From: Gymnorhina tibicen
Taxonomy: Eukaryota; Chordata; Aves; Passeriformes; Artamidae
Direction: 5' to 3'
Length of the DNA stretch: 64,000 bases
Assembly: GCA_013399875.1 (NCBI GenBank)
Contig: VXAZ01005587.1
Span: 47,561-111,560, forward strand
Shown: positions 45,999-58,000 of the stretch, piece after piece
How the letters are laid out: the number at the start of each line of letters is the position of its first letter
Position numbering within the stretch: position 1 is the stretch's first letter
Made by a program: the position numbers and the translations under genes
The notes under the pieces: model-generated
Databases searched by the model: none
What the model was told of the DNA's origin: nothing
Seen by the model: the letters and a program-made list of their open reading frames with translations, nothing else

Positions 45999-46063
45999 TC
46001 AGGGGATGGAGTTCAGGAGATCCTTGAGGAAGCTGTCGGGATCGTTGATTTCTGACAAGAGTC
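45999..46063 (-). CDS. UBR4: UBR4 terminal coding exon w19
   Basis: 65 bp: completes Gly, then [20 protein letters not shown] and TGA. The length and the NSIP ending match the family C-terminus (NSVP in human). The acceptor is CAAAG. The 3' UTR continues to the left. Confidence 0.97.
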
Positions 46064-49000
46064 CTTTGAAGAGAAGACAAGAGGGAAGAATCAGCCCCAC
46101 GAGGCTGACTGTCCTGCCCCCACGAGGGATTTGTGCCGGGCCATGTGTGAGCTCCTGACAGCTGCAGGGTTATTTTAAGGCTGGACACGAGGAGGGTGAA
46201 CCCTGTTGGGTGCATCAGGAGGGGCTGAAACGTGCACATTAAATCCACACGGAACTGCTCTTGTGCAGCTCGGGGACCCAGCTCTGCTCCCTGTGTGGGA
46301 CAGAGAGAGACTGGCCTGGGGCACAGATCTTGAGGGAAGGAAAGAGCAGCTTCCCTGCAGGTTTCCAGCATCTCCTGACTCCTGGAGGCACCAAAATCCT
46401 TGGGGAGCAACTCTGGCTGCACCCAGCTGCTGCCTCTGGTGCATGGTCACATCTGTTCACAGCCTCCAACCACAGACCCCCCAAACACCTCCCAGCTGTG
46501 CTACAGGTGTTCAACAGAGCAGGGGGGATCTGCAGGATCAGCTGGAGAGATTTTCCCGCCTGGGGCTGCTCAGGGGTGTCCCAGCTGGTTCGGGACAGGT
46601 CAGGCCGTGGCGGGGCAGCGCTGGTGTCCCTCCTCTCCCTCCCACCCCCTCCCCACAGGCTGCAGCAGTGGCAGGAATGCCACTGTCTCCGGTCACGAGC
46701 TGCACAAGGCAGCCTATAAAAGGGCAGGCAAACACTCACCAGCCACATCCAAAAACTCGGAAAACGTTTCCACTGGCATGAATTCCTCCTGGAAGGTTTT
46801 CAGGGCCTTGTCTGCAGCCTCGTGTATTGGCATGTCGTTGTGTCGGATGAACTCAGCCAGAGAGAAGGACCAGCCTCCCTCTGTGTTACTGGTAGGCACC
46901 TTCTGACAGGGGACAGGGACACCAAATCAGGCCAAAAAATAATGATTTGGTTAAAAAAAAGAGTTACTGCAAACCCTGCTGCCTTCTCCCATTGCTCCTG
47001 GATTTCCGTCCCTGCCTCTTGCAAACAACCAACAGAGCAAGAAATTCCCCAGCTGCAACTCCAGCATCTTTTGTTACAGAATGAAGCAAGGCCCCAGGCA
47101 TTTTCTCACCCCGAGTACTGACCCCTCTTTGGAAGCTGCAGGTTTCTTTCTGCCCCTACCTCCTTCCTCACCCAACCACTTCCCTGGCATGGCCTGGAAT
47201 GTCCTTCCTTCCATGAACAATGAACAGGAAAAACAAGCAAATACACAACACAGGAGTGCTGCCAGCTGGGAAAGTCTCAATTCCTCATGAACTGCAAGGG
47301 GTACAATGAGCACAGGCAGCTTCCTGTGGCCTTTCTGCTTTTACAAGGTGCAGAAGAAAAAAGAAGGAAAAAATCCTTCCCTGAGAGGGTGGGGAGGCCC
47401 TGGCACAGGGTGCCCACAGAATCTGTGGCTGCCCCTGGATCCCTGGCAGTGTCCAAGGCCAGGCTGGACGGGGCTCAGAGCAGCCTGGGACAGCGGAAGG
47501 TGGCCCTGCCCATGGCATGGGGTGGGACTGGATGGGCTTTAAAGTCCCTTCCCACCCCAGCCATCCTGGGATTCTGTGAAGTTTTGTTTCCAAGGATCTT
47601 GGAGAAAGGGGCTTCAAACTTTGCCTTCTATTTCAAACTCATGCAGCTGCTCGGGTGAGAAAGCTGCCAGAGCTGAACTGGATCTGCAGCAGGGGAACCC
47701 CAGTGCCCTCCTTACCTTGAACATGTTGTAAATGAGATCTACAAGTGCCCAGAAGAGCAGGCCCGAGCGGTACGTGGCGTATTCCTTCACGGCCTTATCT
47801 GCCAGTCTGCGAGAAGGAAATCAGGCTGGAGTCAATCCCTTTATGAGGCTGTGATAACCCCCCTGATGAACTGCATGAAAGCTGAATCAGCCACAGAGCC
47901 CAGCAGGGACTCTGGGTGTCCCTGGCCATGAAACACACACCGGGCACCTGAGACTCTGTGCCACAGTTCCTGGGGCTGGGCAGTCCCTTGGCTCCAGCTG
48001 TGCCGTGTGGCCACTGCAGGTTTGCCAGTAAAAACTCATCCCACGGGAAGGAAACGAGCACAGAGGGAAGTGGAGGGCTAAGACTGCAGAGGAAGTCAGC
48101 AGCAGAGTAGGAAAAAACAATGTCCAGCCCTTGTTTGTGTGTTCAGAGAATAGCAGATTCCTGAAGGAATAACCAACCCAGGTCACACACCCAGGAGGCA
48201 TCAACGACAGAACAGCTTTGTGCTTCTAACTCATCAAAGCATTTCTGCAAGACTCTGAGGAAATGTCCCGTCCTCGAAGGAATGGAGCAATTTCCATTTA
48301 GTATCTCCTTGGTTATTCTCCTGCCAGGAAAGGACTTCTGGAAACGCAGCATCTGGATTTAGAGCGTTGGGAATGCCCTAAGAGGTGCAGAGCTGTGCTG
48401 GGACAGCAGCTCCCACAGTCTGCAGGATTAAGCACAAACAGGTTCTGGCACAGCAGAACCCCCTGCCAGCAGCTCTCATGGGTTTGGAATTTTCTTGCCT
48501 GCGCTCCTCAGGTACATCTGCCCCATCACATGCTGCTTCCTGCTCAGCACTGCCGAGCTTTGGGAAAACAAAAAGCCCTTTGGTGTGCACCTAGGACCAG
48601 CTCAGCCGCTGCTGCTGCTGCAAGTCAGCAACACAACAGGGGGTCCCAGCTGCAGCCTGCCCCAGGCTGGGGTTTTTTGGGGGAAAAATGAACATTTTGC
48701 TGCTCTTATTAAAGGCTCCATTTGTGTGCGTGCCCTTAAAACAGACATCCTAGTAGGTGGCAGCCTGCTCGGGCAGCTCAGCTTAATTATTTAAAGGAAA
48801 ACCAATTAGTAAAGGTGACTAAATTTCCACGGGATGAAGAGCAACTTAGAGCGAGGCTAATTCTGGCCTCCCAAATACTGCAAGCCAGACTTTTCTTTTC
48901 ATGTGAATGGGTTTGATCTAATTGGAGTCTGCTCCTTTAATTGAAACCTAAAAGGCCCTTGTGGGTTAGGGCTGTAGTTACCTTCATGGAAGGGCTGCTG

Positions 49001-52000
49001 CGTTTCATTCCTGGGAGCTGGACAGGGACTGCAGCAGAAAGCCAGACACGGACACTGGGGAAGCCTCGCTTCCCTCAGGAGCATTTCAGAAAGGTCACAG
49101 TGAAGAGCAAAGGGGAAAAAAATCAAAAGGATCTTTTCCTCCTGAACTCCACATGAAAGCTACACTGAAAAACAACTGTAGGATTTTTTAGCCAGAATTC
49201 TTGGTTCAGTAACAGTGAACACTCAATTCAGCTCTTTGGGATCTGTGAACTGTATTTACAAAAACAGAACAAACCCAGAAGTCGGATCCATTCTGCTAAT
49301 TCCATCTTTGGGTTTAAATGGGAAGAGTTTCCAAAACAAGGGAGGTGCTGAGCATCTCCCCCTGTGGTCCCATCGCTCCTGGCAGAGCCAGAAGCCCCTT
49401 TTGGCTCGATCCTCCCCAAATCTGACAGTGACTGGCCCAGCTGAGGAGCTGGGTGAGACCTCCCCACGGGCCAGGGAATTGCGGGGATTTGCTGCCCCGG
49501 AAGGAGGGAATGCAGGGCGCTGCTGCAGCTCCCCAGGATTTCAGGACGTTTCGGATCTCGAGCGGATCCTCAGCCGCTCTGAGATGCACCGTGGGCTCCT
49601 GCAGTGACTCCTGGCCCTTTCTGAGACGCACAGGTAGCAGCGAGTCCTTGAGCCTCTCCAGCCTTCACCCGGCTGCTCTCAGAACGGAGCTGCTCCCAGA
49701 CAACACCCTGACCGTGGAATGCCGATTTTAATCCTTTGCATGCAGACATCACCCTGGTGTCACAGCCAGTGGCTTCCTCTCTGCCTCAGCCTACCAGTTC
49801 CAGACACTGGCACTTATCTGCACAGCGTTTCACCATCCGGCGCCCTCTTCCTGATTTTCCACAAGAATAAATAAGCACAGCCCTTGGAAATCAGAACTGC
49901 CATATTGCTATTTCTGAGAGGCTTTATCAGAGGGAGGCTTTGTGCTCTCTTAGTCTGCAGAGATTAAAGAAAGCCCTTGAATAAACCTTGACATAATTCC
50001 CGAGCACTATTTCTGAGTGTGTTCCCCTGAAATTCCAGAGATTGGATGCTTTGGCTGGAAGTTCCTGGCTCTGCCTGTTCCATTACAGAACCACTCAGTG
50101 AGGGTTTAAAAAGCAGCAAACCCACCCCGTGCTTTGCTCTGCCAGCCCACAGGAAGAGCTGCACACCCCTGAGCCTCCAGGACATCTCCTGGATCTGCTG
50201 GACTCCCCCCACTGTTTCCCAGGATTCAGACAGGGAGCTGGAAATAGGAAACAGGAGCCAGGGGGAGCTCGAAAGCAGCAGAGATCAATAGAGGAGCCCC
50301 TTTCAGGGCTCTCTCCCTTTTCCAAGAGCACTGGTTCATGCTGGGTTTGTGCAACTACAATGTAATGACTTTATCAAACACCTAATTAATGTCATCAGCA
50401 TAAGAATGCCCTTTAAGGCGACTTAGAATAATAATGAATTGATTCCTAATTATGACAGCTATTTCAAATCATCCTTTCAGAAACTGGAATTCCCTTTCCC
50501 TCTCTGGAAATATTGTGCCTTTGTCAGGCAGGCACAGCCACTTATTCTCGTGCTTCAAGTGCCTGACAGCTGCTATTGATTTTTTTCTTTTTAAAAAGCA
50601 ATGGCATTTGATTTCTATTTCTATTTTTCTATTTGAGGGAGGCTGGAGCGCCGATCAAAAGGGCCCAGAACGAGCTTCTTTAGGGAGGCAAACAGGGAGC
50701 GAGGCACAGCTTGGAGACAGCTCCCGGCTGGAGCTGCTGCAGTGCTGAGCCGGGGGAGGAAGAAGGAAAAGCATCATTTCCATTGATCAGCTCATTGATC
50801 AGCTCATTGATCAGCTCATTGATCAGCTCATTGATCAGCTCCCTGATCCACTCCAAGGAACACCCAGAACTGAACGCTCCTGCTCAAACCTGCCCTGGGC
50901 CGGGCTGGCCGGGGCTTGGAGTAACCTGGGCTGTGGGAGGTGGCCCTGCCCGTGGCAGGGGGTGGCACTGGGGGGGCTTTAGGGTCCCTCNCTCTGCAGC
51001 ACCGAGTGCAAAGGTTACTCAGAGGGGTTCACACCGGTGTAAACCACGTGCACTCCCCAGCAGCTGCGGTGGCTCTGTGCCAGCGACAGGAGCGGGGGTG
51101 ACAGTGACAGGAGTGGCTCTGTGATGGTGACACAAACTCTGTGACTGTGCCAGCGACCCGTGGGCTCCGTGCCAGTGCCAGGAGCGGCGCCCAGCCAGGG
51201 CAGGGGACTGACCTGCTGGCTCCTCCCGGGGACACCACGCGCGCGTGGGAGGTGACGAGGAGGCGCCGGAGGATGTCCCCGCGGATGGCCCTCCACCTCT
51301 CCGGGGGGCAGATGTGCAGGGCCAGCACGGTGTAGTAGTGGGGCCCGTCCACCTCGAAGGCGCTCTCCACCCACTTCTCCCGGGGCTGCTCCAGGAAGCT
51401 CTGCAGGTTCTTCTCCTCCCGCGAGGTCGCCCGGGTTCTGCAACACAAGGAAAGCCTCAGGGGCTGCTCCGGGCTCAGCCGCTGCTCCCCAGGAGCCCTG
51501 GGGGGCTGCCCATGTCCCCTGCACAGGGAACCAGCTGGGTACCACCAGCTCCCCCCTAATTCATCCCTGGCTGAGGATTTGCTCCCAGTGGGCACCACTG
51601 GCTTTTCCCAAACTCATCCCTGGCTGAGGACCTGCTCCCAGTGAAGCACACGCATTTTCCTTGGAGCTGTGGGTGGCACTAGAGAGGTTTGCCAGGCAGC
51701 TGCCATTGCCCCAGTGGAAGACACCACCACTGTAGAGGTATTTTTCCCTTTTTTGAGAAAAAACCAGAGCCAGACCAGCCAGGCCAGGCGCTGGCGTGGT
51801 GCCATCTCCCATGTGACACTGCCCAGCGACTGCAGCTCCTACAGCCACACCTGGATCAGTTTACACAATTCCTCTACTGCAAAAGCAACCCCTGGGAAGA
51901 TCCAGCCAAACTCAAACCCAAAAGACACTGCACTTACTGCAAGCTTACATCAATATTTTATCATTTTCCTCCTTTCCCCCAGAGCTCCAGTGTGGATGTC

Positions 52001-55000
52001 TGGGTGTCCTGGCACCCCAGAACTGACAGTGCCAACCACGTGTTATGGTGACTTTGGGACCTTCCCATCACACTTTACCACATCTGTGGCTCCGCTGCAC
52101 CACGAAGAGGCTGCCAGCCAGGTCAGACCCTCGATTTTTAAGCGAGATAAACTCTCCCTATCAGGCATCAAGCAGCATCCCAGCAGATAAAGCTGTCAGG
52201 GTTGTGTGACCTTTTCATCTGCTAGGAGATGCAGCTGGGAGCCAAGTAGTAGCTCTTTGTTTTCTCCATTTAACATTAAAAATTCTGTCTGGGAAGTACA
52301 GAGGGCCTTTCTGCACGTCTGCCCAGCGGGTTCTGGGCTCTGTGGTGCCAACAGCAGCCTAACAAGATGAAACAAATAGTTCCATTTATTTGTCTCCCAA
52401 AGGACTGGGAAAACAATAGCACAGGGATCTGGAGATAGATATTAAAAACAAAAGAAAAATCGTATTACAGCCAAAACCTTGATTAGTTCCAGGCGGGAAA
52501 GTGAGAGGGATTTCATTGCACTGCATTTGGAGTGACCTTGGTGTGTATTTTAGTATTTATACCCTCATCTAATTAGTATTACTTATTAATATCTAACTAC
52601 TCAAACAGAGGATAAATATGGGCATCCCATTTTTGCAGGAACAGAACCAGCTCATGCATTCCAAAGCATGTGGGTGCCTGTGGATGTGGCCACGTAGCCT
52701 CAGCGTAGTGCCAAAGCACTGCTGTTCATTGGTAAAAAATAATAATGAGAGCCCAAAAAAACAAATTAAAAATATCAAGAAAATCCGATGGACCTGAACC
52801 CTCCTCCAGGAGAATTCCAGGATGTCAAATCTGGAAACAAAACTGTGTTGTTTGAACACTGAACTAAATGATATCAGGGTTAAGTTTCCAACTAACAATT
52901 ACTTCATCGCAGTGTCTCTTCTGCCTGCTCAGGAGAAAATTAAGCTGGCAGAGTTTCTTTAATGTAATAACCCTGTTGCTCACCCCAGAGGTAATAATTA
53001 CATCTAGAATGGAAAGAGAAGCTAATTCCCAATTGCTTTTACTCAATAGGCTCCCTGTTATCCGGCATGTCCAGGCTTCACTCCCAACAATGTAAATCCT
53101 TAACAACCCACTTAGGATGCGCAATCCCGTTCCTCCTAAAACTTTGTGCGACTTCCCATCTTTCCTGCCCCGTGCACAGAGCAGAGCTGAGGGAGGGCAG
53201 GGTGAGCGTGGCACTGACGTGTTGAGCACGTAGAGCACGGTGTGGATGATGTAGGGGATGAGGTGGATGTTGCTCTCCCGGCCGCCTCCCCCGGTGTCGA
53301 TGCTGAACGACTGCTCCATGGCGAAGCGCAGGAACAGCAGTTTGATGTCGTGCACGTTGAGCTGGTACGTGGGCTCCCTCTGCCCCGTGCACTCCTGGAG
53401 GTACGTGTTGTGTCTGCAAAACAGCAGGGAAACCTTCACCGAGCTCCTCCTCGCACAGCACGGCCCAGAAGCCGAGCAGGGACGGCACAGAAAAGCGTTA
53501 AAGAACAAACAGGCTGCAGAAAGGCAGGCCCTGCTACCTTGGATTAACCTCCCCAAAGGGAGGCTCTCGGCTCACTCTGGCTAATCCAATTCCATCTGCG
53601 GATATCTGTCCACTCATCAATACTGTTTTCCCATGTCCAGGACCTGGGATACGGCTCCCTGGCTGAAATGCTTCCAGGAGGTTACCACTCCTGATTCCAC
53701 AGAATCCCAGAACAGTTTGGGTTGGGAGGGACATTAAAGATTATCCAGTTCCAAACCCCTGCCATGGGCAGGGACATCTTCCACTATCCCAGGGTGCTCC
53801 AAGCCCCGTCCAACTTTGCACACTTCCAGAGACAGGGCATCCATAACTTCTCTGGGCATCTTGTGCCAGTGCACACCCCTTCACAAGGAAGACTTTCTTC
53901 CCAATATCTACTCCACACCTACACCCTGTCAGGTTCAAAATTTCTAATGTGACATTACAAACCCAGCAGGAGGTGAACCAGAATCCTGCCAACAGCATCT
54001 CCATCTGCTCCAGGAAGGTGCTCAGGTACCTCACTACCATCACAGGGAAGCCTGGAAATCTACCCCAGGGAACCCACTGGCACCAGGTTTCTTTTGTACA
54101 GCAGGAGCCCACTGGGCCACAAATGAATCAACATTGCATCTTCAGCAGTGAGTGGAGGCTAAGGAGGCACTGAAATTATTTACATGAAGCCAAGGAACAC
54201 ACAGACACCTGCACTTTTTTAGGAGATTCACTCTTGATGGCAGAACCTGAAATGGCTCCGTTTTACCAAGATTCAGCTGCACCACCTCTGATGCCAAGAT
54301 TTCAGGGGAGTGTGTGGCAAGGCTCTGACTCACCCGGATGCAAGCAGCTGGGGAAGAACCTCTCTGTACTCACCGTGCCAAGCACGTGGCAAAAGCAGAC
54401 TCTGGCACGTGGGGCCCCCACACGGGCAGGAGCCCATTGCACTTGGTGTTGGCATTCTGCAGGGCTGCGCTCTCCCACTCCTCGCGGCCCCGAGCGAGTC
54501 TGCACGGAGAAAGGGAGCATGCCAGGCAAGTCAGGAGGATGCAAGCTTTTGTCTAAGGAAACGTCCCAAAAATGACAATTCCACAGCTTCTCTCAATGCT
54601 GGCCTTGGCAGAGCCCAGGCCTGACCAGTATTAAAGCAGACCACGACAGAGAAGTGGCCGCAAAGTGACCAACAACCAAACCCACCCATCCCGAGTTCCA
54701 CGGTGAGTGCCATGATCCCAAACCACCCCGAAAGGCCTCAGCCCCAGGCCGTGGGCAGCACGTACCTCACAGCTGCCAGGTGGCAGTCGTAGTGCACGAT
54801 GTTGAAGTGAGACACCGTGCTGTAGCCCTGCTGCTTGCGGGGCTTGTTCTCAAACTCCTCGAGCGCCACGCGCTTGGTGAAGGTGTAAATCCCCAGCACC
54901 TTGGTGGGCTGCAAGGACACACAGCTGGCTTAGAAACCACTCAGCTCTGCAGCAGGGCACGTTTCCTGCTCTTTCTGCACCACACCGAACTGAGCCTCTC

Positions 55001-58000
55001 CCAGTCCCAACCTCAAGCTCAAACTGATCCTGTGTTTTTCCAGCTTTCACTGAAAACACGCTTCCACTTCCCAGCCACCTCTGGAATTACTGATCTCAAG
55101 AACCAACCCTGAGGCTTCCTGATCTTCCAGTGCCAACACTTGTGCAGCCAGACACTGCCAAGTCCCCTTAGGAGCTGAGAGGGCTCTGAAAATGCGTCTC
55201 CCTTCACCTGGAACTTAAATCTCCCTTCACCTGAAACTCCCATCCATCATTACCTGGAACTCTTAGCTCCCACTGGCTGGAACTCTTAGCTCCCATTACC
55301 TGGAACTCTTAGCTCCCACTGGCTGGAACTCTTAGCTCCCTTTACCTGGAATTTGTATCCCTCCCGGCAGATGCAGCAGGTCAGTCCTGGTTCCTCTATC
55401 AGCTCCTCCATCTGTTTAAGCAGCGCAGTCTTGGTCACTACCTGGCCCTTCTCATTTGTCTGGAAGAGAAAAAAGCTCAAGCAGGTTAGACAGAATGACA
55501 AACCACACCAGCCCCACCACTGGCACTGGAACGCCCACCCCATTTCCCGGCACCCGTGTTCCCTCTCCGGCAGCACCAGGCAAGCTGGGGGCTCGAGCTC
55601 TGCAGTATCCATCACTAATTCATTTTACACACTTCCTGCTGAGGCAGTTTGAGCAGGGCAGGAAGAAAAGCCCCTGAAAGACCCAGCCATTACCGTCATG
55701 CCCAGGGTGCCCAGGGCCTTCTGCCTCATGGCCATGGCCATCCTCTTCTTCTCGGCGCGTGTCTCCTTCCGCGCGGCGTCTATCTTCTTGTTCACCTCAG
55801 GGTGCTCCCTCAGGGCCTCCAGGAGGTTCTCCGCCAGCGTCCCAATCCCCTCATCACTCGACACCTGCTCCAGTTTGTGCAGGTTGGTGATGGAGTCTGT
55901 TCCTATTAGCACCTGGCAGGGATGGGAACACAGCAGTGCTCAGGAACAGGGGGCTCAGGACAGTGACTGTCCCCTCTAATCCCACGGGGACAGCAGCACT
56001 GAGCTGTAACAACAGCCTGCCTTCCTTTTTTAATGCCCCTGGGCCCTAAAACTGTGTGTATGATGGGGGGAATTTGCCTCTCCACTGGCCATTACCAAGA
56101 GCTCAGATGGGGATGTTGGATAAAACATTTATTTTGTGTTAAGACATTGTATTGATGCCTTCAAACACCAACAATCGTGCCCTGAGGAGCTTATCAATAA
56201 TTACCCTCTCTCCACATTGGTGTGTCAGTCTCACACCACACAGCAGGAGGAAATATCGAAGTCAGAATCTCTGACTTTTCCAGATGATGCCTGAAGCTGC
56301 CCAACAGAGGCTCAAGGCATCAAGACAAAGACATGAAGTCACGTTCCCAATCTTGTCACGTGAGACACAAAACTCAGAGGATGCTCCGCAAAGGCAGAAC
56401 TTGCCCAGGGAATACCTGAACAGCTTCCACACCTATGCCTACTTTGAGATTCCCAACAGCCTTTCACATTCTTGTAACAGGTAAGCTCAGGAGAACTGGA
56501 TTTTCTCTCTGCTTCATCGCCCTAAGAGAATTCCCTTCAGACTAGAACCAACATCTTCTGGCAGAGAAAAGCTGTGAGCAAAACTGTTCCAACTACGGTG
56601 AGGATGACAAAACCCAACAAAAATCAGTGGAGAACCAGCTCTTAGAGGAATTAAGCCTCAGCTCCAGCCCCAAAGCAGAGTGACAACGCAGGCGTGTCCC
56701 CCTTGCCTCCCCGCAGCCTCCTCACCTGTGTTGCAGGGTGCTGCGTCGCAAGGCCTCGGAGCAGGCGCAGGATAAAAGGAAGTGCAGGTCGAGATAAGAA
56801 CTTCTTCCATATGTCTGCATCCAAACTGCGTGGAAACCAGAGGCAGCAGCTGAGGGGCAGCGTCCCGGCCAGCAGCACGGCCCCAGGCTGCAGGGAGGAC
56901 TCCCTCCCTCCCTCCCCCGTGTCCCTCCTTGGCTAATTAACGAAGGGACAGCCACACTCCCGCTTCCATGCTGTGCACAGCCATGGTGCCAACTCCTAGC
57001 CTGGGGATTTATGTCCATGAGTTGGCCACCAACAGCAAAAACTCTGTTGCTGTGCAACAGGAGGGAACAGGCAGGAAACACAAGGACTGTGATATCCAAG
57101 GAATCAGCCTGGCTGGGTATCACATGGGAGGATTTCAGGGTTTTTAGCTTATCCCTATACATGCACTGCCTCACCAGACCTCTGCATCACAACTCTGAAT
57201 GCTCCTGAACGTGCACTTGTTCATGGATTTCTTGGGAGATTGTGGCGATGGGATAAGGAGGATGTCCAGGACAGTCACACACATTAACCACACCCAGTTA
57301 ACAGTGACTCTTACTTCTTTGCACTGGGAATGTGCTTTTTCATGTAATCCAGGGCATTCTGGGTGATTCCCTTCTGCAGGATGAGATCTTTCAGCTGATG
57401 GCCGTTGCTGTTGTTCTTTATTCCTGCTGCTATTTTACAGAAGCAGTCTAGGAAAACTTTATCATCTCCACTGTGCTCCTCGTCATACCTGAACAGAGAG
57501 AAGAAATGGTCACTCTGCCTGTAGTTCTCATTTTCATTATCACTGCATGATGTACCTGCCCCAGCTCAGAGACTCAGAAAAGCTACTCAGGCCCCTGTCA
57601 CCTCACAATACACTCTAAAGACCTATTTCTTGAGCTAGAGCTCACATATTTCTTTCCAAAATGGCTTAGAAGTGAGAGAGGAAATGAAGCTGAAGCCTGG
57701 CATTACACTGGAGTAAGCATCAGTGAGGAAATAAAGGTAGAGACGTGTCAGTACAGCTGATTTCAGGTTTTAGCTGAACTGTGCCAACGTACTTATCAAA
57801 GTTACAGTAGGGCTTGAAGCGATCCACCAGGATCTGCATCTTCTCCATCTCCCCGAAGGACAGGTAGGGGATGATGCGCAGCAGCCCCTGCAGCACGCTC
57901 AGGTTGGAGCGCACGAAGGTGCTGTTGATCTGGTCCAGCAGCATCACCAGCTGGTCCTTGTCCCCCGTGAGGAGGAGGTTGCCCTGGGAAGGAAAAGCAG

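Larger units (their letters stand above)
47807..51212 (-). other. UBR4: UBR4 intron between w16 and w17 (3.4 kb)
   Basis: Contains the TTGATCAGCTCA array, a truncated CR1 and an unresolved base. The AT-rich stretch 50370-50480 (CCTAATTAATGTCATCAGCA, GAATTGATTCCTAATTATGA) could be a conserved element. No exon seen. Confidence 0.75.
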
